Below are positions 1 through 4,276 of a stretch of 6,862 bases of DNA, piece after piece (the first letter of the stretch is position 1; each line of letters starts with the position of its first letter). The notes beneath the pieces were generated by a model. The model had not been told where the DNA came from. It ran no database searches and worked only from the letters and a program-made list of their open reading frames with translations. The DNA is from Eubacterium sp. (GTDB taxonomy: Bacteria; Bacillota; Clostridia; Lachnospirales; Lachnospiraceae). Position numbers and translations under genes: made by a program. Location of the stretch: positions 1-6,862 of the forward strand of contig JALFIK010000070.1 of NCBI GenBank assembly GCA_022776205.1. Reading direction: 5' to 3'.

Positions 1-2
1 GG

Positions 3-41
3 CGAGAAATCGAACCATTTGAGAGCGAGGTGAAAGAATGA
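3..41 (+). CDS. C-terminal tail of an upstream phage gene (partial)
   Basis: The last 12 codons of an open frame enter from the left edge and end at a TGA that overlaps the next ATG in an ATGA junction, the normal spacing for translationally coupled phage genes. The visible tail reads REIEPFESEVKE. It is too short to assign a family. The support is the frame and the ATGA overlap only. One of the other two frames across this stretch also stops just before the next gene, so the frame choice is an inference. Confidence 0.4.
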   Translation, partial: REIEPFESEVKE

Positions 42-319
42 ACAAGGCAGTATATGTAATGGATATGCCGGAGAATGGATGCATGGATTGCGTGTTCTGC
101 TATGAAATTGACGAAGGCATAGAAGCATGTTGCACGATTACAAGTGAATTAAATGATGAAGATTCATTCAGAGAAATAGAATAAGACTATTGTCAATGCA
201 AACCAGATTGGTGTCCGCTGAAGCTGATGCCGGAAAAAATGCACTGTCCACCAATGAACGGAGAAAACTATGAGGCTGGTTGGAATGCCTGCATAGATGC
301 GATATGCGGAGAGGAGTAG
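38..319 (+). pseudogene. Small cysteine-rich phage protein interrupted by an in-frame TAA
   Basis: An ATG at 38, with GAGG/GAAAG purines upstream and an ATGA overlap with the previous frame, opens a 48-residue product (MNKAVYVMDMPENG...) that stops at TAA 182-184. The same frame continues open and protein-like for another 44 codons (DYCQCKPDWCPL...WNACIDAICGEE) to a TAG at 317-319. The two halves read as one roughly 93-residue protein. It has CxxC near residue 18, a CC pair, CQC and a WCPL motif, a pattern that recurs in small hypothetical proteins of clostridial phages. That family resemblance is from memory, without a search. No ribosome binding site or start codon directly follows the TAA, so two separate genes are unlikely. 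I read it as a recent nonsense mutation or a sequence error; readthrough is a weaker alternative. Function unknown; the cysteines suggest metal binding. Confidence 0.6.
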
Positions 320-422
320 AAGTAGACCAATACTTAAGGATTGGACATGGTATCCATCAATATTGCGCGTAAAAATGGATGACGGAGAAATTATTGAATA
401 TAAAAGGTTGACCATACCTTAA
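297..422 (+). pseudogene. Small phage ORF that appears to have lost its start codon
   Basis: In this frame the conserved-looking part begins RPILKDWTWYPSILRVKMDD and ends ...KRLTIP at TAA 420-422. A purine-rich GGAGAGGAG at 308-316 is a good ribosome binding site for a start near 321-324, but the codons there are AGT AGA, not ATG, GTG or TTG. The only in-frame ATG, at 297, lies upstream of that site, overlaps the previous gene by 23 nt and has no clear Shine-Dalgarno. It would add MRYAERSRS, an unlikely N-terminus. The gene therefore either starts poorly at 297 (41 aa) or is broken at its start. A W-T-W-Y segment followed by an acidic DDG turn is typical of small phage proteins of unknown function. 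Function not recognised. Confidence 0.4.
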
Positions 423-632
423 AAAAGAGACGAAGCGATTTATATTGCAATCGGAGCACTGGAAAAAGAAATATCGCGAGGACAATATCACTGCGAAGAT
501 TGTTTACATCTGATTGATCATACGGAAGGACCGAGAGGCGCAATATCTGGAATTTGTGAGTTGAGAAATTGGAGAGGCAGAAGAGCGGTAAGGACTACTG
601 CCTGCAAAAAGCTCAAGAAAGGTGCGAAATAA
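423..632 (+). pseudogene. Cys-rich small phage protein without a usable start codon
   Basis: The frame is open from just after TAA 420-422 to TAA 630-632 and encodes about 69 residues beginning KRDEAIYIAIGALEKEISRG. It carries CEDC (CxxC) and two later cysteines (GIC, TAC), then a basic tail KKLKKGAK, so it looks like a small metal-binding phage protein. There is no in-frame ATG or GTG anywhere and no TTG near the N-terminus; the first possible start is a rare ATT at 438. The codon where an ATG would be expected, just before AAA AGA GAC, is itself TAA. The 3' end is normal: its TAA overlaps the next ATG by one base (TAATG at 630-634). I infer a start-lost gene. Translation from ATT, or fusion with the preceding frame by readthrough, cannot be excluded. 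Confidence 0.5.
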
Positions 633-817
633 TGGATTACGATAATATTTACGAATCATTGAAAATAATTAAAAGAACATGCGATTATTATAAATTGCAT
701 GGATTATGTAAGGAATGTCCGATGAATGTTGAAGACGCGTGTGGGGTTACGGATTTGGAGCCGAATAACTGGAAGATTTTAAAGCCAGAAGTAAAAGTAA
801 TGGGGCGATACAAATGA
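632..817 (+). CDS. Small four-cysteine phage protein, 61 aa
   Basis: The start ATG at 632 overlaps the preceding TAA (TAATG), with AAGAAAGG upstream at about 9 nt. A longer open frame begins at 569, but it lies inside the previous gene and has no ribosome binding site. The product, MDYDNIYESLKIIKRTCDYY..., has cysteines at about 17, 26, 29 and 37 (C-x8-C-x2-C-x7-C), a CKECP motif, and ends in a basic segment. The spacing suggests a small zinc-binding module. It resembles the short hypothetical proteins common between replication and late genes of clostridial phages, but I do not recognise a named family. Its stop TGA overlaps the next start in an ATGA junction, so the two are probably co-translated. 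Confidence 0.75.
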   Translation: MDYDNIYESLKIIKRTCDYYKLHGLCKECPMNVEDACGVTDLEPNNWKILKPEVKVMGRYK

Positions 818-909
818 TTAAGTTAATATGCTTTGGAGCCGGAGTATTGACCGGATCATGCATTGGCGTGGTGCTGATGTGTATCTTGCAGGTTGGGAGG
901 GATAAATGA
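814..909 (+). CDS. DUF3789-like single-pass membrane peptide, 31 aa
   Basis: The ATG at 814 overlaps the preceding TGA (ATGA), and GGGGCGA upstream serves as ribosome binding site. The 31-residue product is nearly all one hydrophobic, glycine-rich segment (roughly residues 4-27: LICFGAGVLTGSCIGVVLMC...) ending in GRDK, as expected for a single membrane-spanning peptide with a short charged cytoplasmic tail. The pattern MIK-hydrophobic-G-x2-G-hydrophobic-VGRDK matches my memory of DUF3789, a family of very short membrane proteins in Firmicutes phages with no known function. The assignment was not checked by search. It sits in the run of small early genes and overlaps the ribosome binding site of the next gene. 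Confidence 0.7.
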   Translation: MIKLICFGAGVLTGSCIGVVLMCILQVGRDK

Positions 910-910
910 C

Positions 911-1096
911 ATGACGGGAGTTGAATACATAAAAAATAAATTTTCAATTAAAGATAATGAGATTGAGAATAAAATGAAAAAGATGTGTCCGGGAGATTAT
1001 GGAATTACAACTGTTGAATCGGAAAAATGTAATTCCTCAGGGTTTCAGATCCATTTCGGCGCATGCCTGCGCTGCTGGAATTCAGAAATGATTTGA
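911..1096 (+). CDS. Small C4-type phage protein, 61 aa
   Basis: ATG 911 is preceded by GGGAGG about 10 nt upstream, and this decides the start over an in-frame TTG at 893, which lies before that ribosome binding site. The product is MTGVEYIKNKFSIKDNEIEN... with cysteines at about 26, 40, 52 and 55. The last two form CLRCW directly before NSEMI at the C-terminus. The arrangement of an MTG-x-E-(Y/F) opening, a lone C-P, then C...CxxCW near the end fits a recurrent family of hypothetical proteins in clostridial prophages, probably zinc-binding. This is from memory only. It may be a small DNA- or host-protein-binding factor, but nothing in the sequence fixes a function. Confidence 0.75.
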   Translation: MTGVEYIKNKFSIKDNEIENKMKKMCPGDYGITTVESEKCNSSGFQIHFGACLRCWNSEMI

Positions 1097-1105
1097 GGTG
1101 ATTAT

Positions 1106-1255
1106 TTGGAGTTGAGTGATACATATTTAGATCTTGAAAATAAACTTAAAGATGGAAAAATAACGCCTATGGAATTTGTTGAGGAATATAACAGGCGGAT
1201 GGATGAGGAGGAGAAGAAACATGATCATGAGTTTAGGCCGCATGAACATATCTAG
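1106..1255 (+). CDS. Small acidic phage protein with TTG start, 49 aa
   Basis: A TTG at 1106 stands 5 nt after GAGGTGAT (1095-1102), a strong ribosome binding site, and opens a 49-residue frame ending at TAG 1253-1255. The product is MELSDTYLDLENKLKDGKIT..., mostly charged and probably helical, with an acidic EEEKKHDHE stretch and a histidine-rich end (HDHEFRPHEHI). There are no cysteines and no signal or membrane segment. Its stop codon lies inside the AGGAGG ribosome binding site of the next gene, so the two are probably coupled. I do not recognise a family. It is short, but the ribosome binding site, spacing and coupling support it as real. Confidence 0.65.
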   Translation: MELSDTYLDLENKLKDGKITPMEFVEEYNRRMDEEEKKHDHEFRPHEHI

Positions 1256-1267
1256 GAGGTGATTTCG

Positions 1268-1717
1268 TTGGTCAAGGAAGTGCTGGAGCAATATATGGGA
1301 ACGAGGGAAGAGATTAGGGACTTAAGGGGAAGAATTGATAAGATGGAAAAAGAAATATCGCAGATGGAAAGCGAGAGCGTGCAGGACGTGGTAAGCGGAG
1401 GGTTTGGCGGAACCCAGCACTTCAAGATTGATGGGATTCCGGACGCCGCGAGAAGGAATAAGATTATTCAAAAGAAACGCCTCATAGCAATCATGGAAGA
1501 AAAAGAAAGCCTTTTGCTCGAACTTATGAATGACGTAGAAGGGTACATATCATCAATTAAACAGGCAGACCTTAGAATGATATTCAGATATCGCTACATT
1601 GATGGAATGACATGGGTTCAGGTATCCATAAACATGAATAGTATGTTCCCAAAAAGGGTATACACTGACGAATCGTGTAGAAAAAGACATGATAGATTTC
1701 TTTTAGAAAATCCATAA
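1268..1717 (+). CDS. Sigma-70-region-4-like late transcription regulator (ArpU/DUF1492 type)
   Basis: The start is taken as TTG 1268, 8 nt after a perfect AGGAGGTGAT at 1254-1263. The in-frame GTG at 1259 lies inside that site. The 149-aa product has a charged coiled-coil-like N-terminal third (about 5-38), a middle segment with VVSGGFGGTQHFKIDGIP typical of DUF1492-like proteins, a second helical segment (about 62-95), and a C-terminal helix-turn-helix (about 103-147). In that domain, FRYRYIDGMTWVQVS and DESCRKRHDRFL resemble sigma-70 region 4. Proteins of this class lie just upstream of terminase genes in Firmicutes phages and are thought to activate late genes. The gene ends directly before the candidate late promoter at 1731-1769, which is its most likely target. 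The exact family (ArpU, DUF1492 or RinA-like) is uncertain. Confidence 0.75.
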   Translation: MVKEVLEQYMGTREEIRDLRGRIDKMEKEISQMESESVQDVVSGGFGGTQHFKIDGIPDAARRNKIIQKKRLIAIMEEKESLLLELMNDVEGYISSIKQADLRMIFRYRYIDGMTWVQVSINMNSMFPKRVYTDESCRKRHDRFLLENP

Positions 1718-1730
1718 AAACTTTTAATCT

Positions 1731-1769
1731 GTCCGCGCACGTCCGCATAAAATGGTTTATACTTATAAT
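1731..1769 (+). promoter_or_regulatory. Candidate phage late promoter with two GTCCGC repeats
   Basis: GTCCGC occurs twice, at 1731-1736 and 1741-1746, exactly 10 bp apart, so both face the same side of the helix. TATAAT lies at 1764-1769, leaving 17 bp between the second repeat and the -10 box. The inner repeat therefore occupies the -35 position, although GTCCGC is nothing like TTGACA. This is the layout expected when an activator or alternative sigma-like protein replaces -35 recognition. The likely binder is the region-4-like regulator encoded immediately upstream. Transcription would start near 1776. The repeats and spacing are seen; the binding is inferred. Confidence 0.55.
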
Positions 1770-1870
1770 TGCTGAAAGCTTTAAGATGTTTCTTCCTTTT
1801 TCTGGGAGCGAATCCCACCGCTTCCAGCATCCAGTAACATCTTCAGTAGTTTCTTTTCCATGCGTTTTTT

Positions 1871-1957
1871 TCAGACGAACAGGAAGGAACAGTATGTCCG
1901 GTGCAACTCCGGAACCTTCCTTTGGTGCGAGTCATAGCGCACACGGTATCTTTGCAT
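1871..1957 (-). CDS. Minus-strand micro-ORF with a perfect ribosome binding site, 28 aa
   Basis: On the minus strand AAAGGAGGA (1972-1964) stands 7 nt, measured from GGAGG, before ATG 1957-1955, which opens a 28-residue frame (MQRYRVRYDSHQRKVPELHR...) to TGA 1873-1871. The product is basic and ends in a hydrophobic CSFLFV. After the TGA the same frame continues KKRMEKKLLKMLLDA... to a TAA at 1783-1781, and a one-base shift there gives EAVGFAPRKRKKHL. The stretch could therefore be a decayed longer gene, or a tiny leader peptide. It lies antisense to the proposed late leader RNA. The ribosome binding site and spacing are the support; the amino acid sequence matches no family I know. Confidence 0.3.
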   Translation of the reverse strand: MQRYRVRYDSHQRKVPELHRTYCSFLFV

Positions 1958-1972
1958 AGATACTCCTCCTTT
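1946..1972 (-). promoter_or_regulatory. Shine-Dalgarno followed by a hairpin holding the start codon (copy 1)
   Basis: Read on the minus strand, AAAGGAGGA (1972-1964) is followed directly by GTATCT, ATGCAA, AGATAC. The 6-bp inverted repeat (1963-1958 with 1951-1946) places the ATG in a 6-nt loop. On the plus strand the same bases are a hairpin followed by TCCTCCTTT, which resembles the anti-Shine-Dalgarno end of 16S rRNA. A second copy with a different stem sequence but the same layout is at 2039-2064. Confidence 0.4.
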
Positions 1973-1984
1973 ATTAAATATTCT

Positions 1985-2035
1985 CGCGGTATATGGTAGA
2001 CATTTAACGTCGGGGATTCGAGTTCCTCTGCCGCA
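1985..2035 (+). other. Compact tRNA-like fold without a D stem
   Basis: A T arm is plain: GGGGA (2012-2016), loop TTCGAGT (2017-2023), TCCTC (2024-2028), five pairs including one G-U. It abuts, as in a real tRNA, a 7-nt strand TGCCGCA (2029-2035). That strand pairs with 1985-1991 over six of seven positions (one G-U; the end pair C-A is mismatched). TA follows at positions 8-9, then TGGTA, like the GG of a D loop, then GAC-ATTTAAC-GTC, a 3-bp stem with a 7-nt loop whose centre would be anticodon UUA. The D stem, variable loop and encoded CCA are missing, and G53-C61 is replaced by A-T. It is more likely a tRNA remnant or mimic than a working tRNA. It overlaps the minus-strand sequences described nearby. 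Confidence 0.35.
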
Positions 2036-2038
2036 TTA

Positions 2039-2064
2039 GTCGTTTACATAAAACGACCTCCTTT
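2039..2064 (-). promoter_or_regulatory. Shine-Dalgarno, start-codon hairpin and ATG-TAA minigene (copy 2)
   Basis: On the minus strand AAAGGAGG (2064-2057) is followed by TCGTTTT and ATG 2049-2047, then at once TAA 2046-2044. A perfect 7-bp inverted repeat (2057-2051 with 2045-2039) puts the ATG in its loop. The ribosome-binding spacing of 7 nt equals that at 1957. The result is a start-stop codon pair. If the TAA is ignored, the frame continues TTNAAEELESPTLNVYHI..., which is also protein-like. On the plus strand the hairpin is followed by CTCCTTTCTT, a weak terminator at best. Confidence 0.35.
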
Positions 2065-2088
2065 CTTAAACGAAATATATTTACGGCG

Positions 2089-2123
2089 ACAGCATCGGTT
2101 AATCCCGGTGCTGTTTGCTTTTG
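2089..2123 (+). terminator. Terminator-like hairpin at the end of the late leader
   Basis: ACAGCATCGG (2089-2098) pairs with CCGGTGCTGT (2105-2114) over 10 positions with one T-G wobble, around a 6-nt loop. It is followed by TTTGCTTTTGTG (2114-2125), a T-rich but interrupted tail. It lies 13 nt before the ribosome binding region of the methyltransferase gene. This would make it an attenuator that the late transcript must pass, rather than an operon end. The broken T run lowers confidence; it could be a plain stem-loop. Confidence 0.45.
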
Positions 2124-2135
2124 TGTGGTGATTAC

Positions 2136-3374
2136 ATGATTTCCGCCGAAAAAGTGAATGAGATTTTAGGAATAAAAGAATCGTACGAGCTTCCTGATAG
2201 GCTAATGGAATTATTATTTTCAGATAAATGCCAGAGAATTGTTAATGAATTTAGGGGCCTGGAAGAAGATTTAAGCTATGACTGGTTTTCAAGTTATTTC
2301 CAAGAAGAACACAGCAATCGAAGAGCAATGATGCAGGATTTTACACCGAAAGAACTATGCTCGCTTCTTCCAGCGTTGGATGGAGACTATGAAACTGTAG
2401 CGGATATATGCGCAGGAACAGGCGGACTAACGATAGCAATGTGGAATCATAATAAGAATGCAAGATTTTATTGTGAAGAATTAAGCAATAGAGCGATTCC
2501 GATTCTTATACTTAATATGCTAATCCGGAACATTGGCGCCATAATCGTCAATAAAGACATATTAACCGGAGAAATTTTTGCGGCATATGAAACGAAATGC
2601 GGATCCGTTAAAAGAATTTCCGATGTTCCGGAAGATATTAGTGTGGACGTCGCAGTTACAAACCCTCCGTATTCCGTAAAATTCAAATTTGAAAAGGATG
2701 ATGAAAGATATAAAGATTATGGTGTGCCACCAAATCAGTTTAGCGATTATGCTTTTATCATTCATGCTATGAGCCTTATTAATGATTCCGGATCAGTGCT
2801 GGCAATTCTTCCGCACGGCATTTTATTTCGCGCGAACAGGGAATACGAGATTCGCAAAAATATAATTAATAAAAAACAGCTGTCCGCAGTTATTGGAATG
2901 CCAGACAAGACGTTTAGGCATACCGGAATTCCTGTGTGTGTTTGTGTGTTTAAAAATAATAGTGATGATGTTTTATTCATAGACGCGTCAAAAGATTTTG
3001 ACAAAAAAAATAAATACAATGTCATAACACATGAATCAATAAAAAAGATTTCTGGCTGCTACCATGAAAGAAAAGAAATAGATAAGTATTCACATCTGGC
3101 AGAGAAAGATGAGATTTCTAAAAATGATTACAATCTAAACATTCCAAGATATGTTGATACATACGAACGGGAAGAAATTCCTGAACTGCATACCGTGATG
3201 AATGAACTGGCAAGCCTAGATGTTGAGATTTATAAACAGCAAAAGGAATTGATTAGACAGATGAGACAATTAACATCGGAGGACGTAAGTAAACGAAAAG
3301 AATTAAAAGAGTCAATAGATATGCTTGAAAATGCAATGGAGAATAGGAGTGTACAGCTTGAACTTAAATTATAG
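2136..3374 (+). CDS. hsdM: Type I N6-adenine DNA methyltransferase, HsdM-like (orphan)
   Basis: This 412-aa protein transfers a methyl group from S-adenosylmethionine to the N6 of adenine in DNA. Motif I is DICAGTGG (90-97), the catalytic motif is NPPY (176-179), and the segments SVLAILPHGILFR (220-232) and KTFRHTGIPVCVCVF (258-272) are characteristic of HsdM-type enzymes. NDYNLNIPRYVDT (330-342) closes the HsdM core, and a coiled coil (about 343-408) follows, the region that normally contacts HsdS. It is shorter than full HsdM (about 500 aa), mainly at the N-terminus. The start is ATG 2136 with GTGGTGAT upstream; an in-frame TTG at 2115 lies in the terminator tail. It overlaps the half-HsdS gene by 17 nt. 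No HsdR is present, so it probably modifies DNA, perhaps shielding phage DNA from a host type I system. Confidence 0.9.
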   Translation: MISAEKVNEILGIKESYELPDRLMELLFSDKCQRIVNEFRGLEEDLSYDWFSSYFQEEHSNRRAMMQDFTPKELCSLLPALDGDYETVADICAGTGGLTIAMWNHNKNARFYCEELSNRAIPILILNMLIRNIGAIIVNKDILTGEIFAAYETKCGSVKRISDVPEDISVDVAVTNPPYSVKFKFEKDDERYKDYGVPPNQFSDYAFIIHAMSLINDSGSVLAILPHGILFRANREYEIRKNIINKKQLSAVIGMPDKTFRHTGIPVCVCVFKNNSDDVLFIDASKDFDKKNKYNVITHESIKKISGCYHERKEIDKYSHLAEKDEISKNDYNLNIPRYVDTYEREEIPELHTVMNELASLDVEIYKQQKELIRQMRQLTSEDVSKRKELKESIDMLENAMENRSVQLELKL

Positions 3375-3810
3375 AATTGTAAATCTATTGGATATAGCAA
3401 CGGTAGAGCGCGCAGGAGGAAAAGAGTATCCAAATGGAACGATATACATACAGATATCCGCAGCCAGGAGAGACGGGCTAAGTCAGTTTAAAATGTTAAA
3501 ACAGAGCGCAGTGCTTGAATCCAAATATGCTGTAGTCATTCCGAATCAATATATCGTCCCGGAATATCTTATCTTCGCACTTGAACGGTCTGGAAAAGAG
3601 TGGAGGCATAAATACGTAGGAAACAATATAAACATCCAGATTGATGCATTCAAGTGGCTTAAGCTTCAGTACCATCCAGATATCGAGGCACAGAAATTTG
3701 TGGTAAATATAATGCAGGCCATTGATAATGAGATAGCATCTGTAGCTAATACAATCCAGCAGGAGAAAGAACTCAAGAGGTATATGATTGCGAACATGTT
3801 CCCGAGGTGA
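3358..3810 (+). CDS. hsdS: Half-size type I specificity protein (HsdS-like, one target recognition domain)
   Basis: The start is taken as TTG 3358, 8 nt after AGGAG (3345-3349). ATG 3331 and GTG 3349 are in frame but lie before or inside that site. The 150-aa product has one target-recognition-like domain (about 5-105): LLDIATVERAGGKEYPNG, IYIQISAARRDG, and an IVPEYLIFALE segment of the kind seen in HsdS. One helical spacer (about 108-147) ends KRYMIANMFPR. Usual HsdS proteins are about 400 aa with two such domains; half-size ones are known to pair as dimers and recognise a symmetric site. It overlaps the methyltransferase gene and would give that enzyme its DNA target. Its sequence specificity cannot be read from the protein. 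Confidence 0.8.
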   Translation: MNLNYRIVNLLDIATVERAGGKEYPNGTIYIQISAARRDGLSQFKMLKQSAVLESKYAVVIPNQYIVPEYLIFALERSGKEWRHKYVGNNINIQIDAFKWLKLQYHPDIEAQKFVVNIMQAIDNEIASVANTIQQEKELKRYMIANMFPR

Positions 3811-3814
3811 TGGC

Positions 3815-4276
3815 ATGGGAGTCTATAAGATATGTTCGAGGTGTGGCCGAATGGTCGACGCCGGAAAAGAATGCGAATGTCTTAATGCATATAGAAGAGC
3901 GTATAAGACAAATAGAGATAAGAAGTATGACAAAGAAAAAAGAGACAAGAGGGCAAGGGAGTTTTACACGTCAAGGAAGTGGAGAGAATGCCGGAAGAAC
4001 ATATTGGATTCCGACGAGATTGACATTTATCTTTTTATGATATCCGGTAAAATGATTCCTGCGGATACTGTACACCATATAGTACCGCTTCGGGATGACT
4101 GGGCAAGGAGATACGCCAGAGATAATCTTATGAGCCTGTCAGCCGGAACGCATTCGGCGATTGAATATATGTATAGGCAGGACAAGGAAAAGATGATTGA
4201 TGAACTTTCGAAAATGACAAAAGAGTTCCGAAATATGAAGAAAAACGGAGAAATCTATAAAAAAATAAAAGGGTAG
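3815..4276 (+). CDS. Phage HNH endonuclease, zinc-knuckle-less variant
   Basis: ATG 3815 follows GAGGTGAT (3804-3811), which overlaps the stop of the previous gene. The 153-aa protein has an N-terminal C4 cluster (C7, C10, C20, C22; CSRC...CEC), a basic helical region (about 28-62; FYTSRKWRECRKNIL at 50-64), and the HNH core: HH at 87-88 in TVHHIVPL, N104 in NLMSLS, H113 in GTHSAIEY. The two CxxC pairs that bind structural zinc in most phage HNH enzymes (around YLCQxC and SLCxxCH) are absent: the equivalent stretches read IYLFMISG and SLSAGTH. HNH proteins next to terminase genes help nick cos DNA during packaging in phages such as HK97, and this gene sits just before the small terminase. A basic C-terminal tail follows (KNGEIYKKIKG). 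Confidence 0.85.
   Translation: MGVYKICSRCGRMVDAGKECECLNAYRRAYKTNRDKKYDKEKRDKRAREFYTSRKWRECRKNILDSDEIDIYLFMISGKMIPADTVHHIVPLRDDWARRYARDNLMSLSAGTHSAIEYMYRQDKEKMIDELSKMTKEFRNMKKNGEIYKKIKG

Larger units (their letters stand above)
1776..2123 (+). ncRNA. Structured late leader RNA, about 350 nt
   Basis: No plausible plus-strand gene lies between 1718 and 2135. From the candidate start near 1776 the strand instead folds into successive hairpins. They are: an 8-bp closing stem (1783-1790 with 1836-1843) around a 9-bp stem (1802-1810 with 1819-1827, one G-U); a 7-bp stem (1881-1887 with 1915-1921) enclosing a 5-bp stem (1897-1901 with 1909-1913); then 1925-1929 with 1938-1942; 1946-1951 with 1958-1963; the tRNA-like fold at 1985-2035; a 7-bp stem (2039-2045 with 2051-2057); and a terminator-like stem at 2089-2114. 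An alternative pairing of 1803-1807 with 1813-1817 competes with the 9-bp stem. A structured leader between a late promoter and a terminator suggests an anti-termination element, a regulatory RNA or a packaging-related signal. It resembles no family I can name. All pairing was done by eye. Confidence 0.45.

Noticed and set aside
182..422. Possible reassigned genetic code with TAA as a sense codon
   Set aside because: Intact genes here end normally at TAA (regulator at 1717, terS at 4846, terL at 6591), with ribosome binding sites or overlapping starts directly after. TAG and TGA are also used as stops, so the standard code fits.
1618..1830. 70-codon minus-strand frame opposite the regulator end and late promoter
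   Set aside because: It has no ribosome binding site and most of it is the shadow of the regulator's helix-turn-helix and the GTCCGC promoter. Only its first 20 or so residues look protein-like, and they are discussed with the antisense candidate.
2004..2036. 10-codon minus-strand frame MRQRNSNPRR starting at ATG 2036
   Set aside because: It is very short and too far from the Shine-Dalgarno at 2064-2057. It is made of the complement of the T arm and acceptor strand.
2039..2068. Plus-strand hairpin followed by CTCCTTTCTT as a terminator
   Set aside because: The stem is AT-rich and the tail is broken by several C residues. The stronger terminator-like stem lies just downstream at 2089-2114.
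3807..4040. 77-codon plus-strand frame over the HNH gene
   Set aside because: It overlaps the HNH gene in another frame and has no domain. It is a shadow of real coding sequence.
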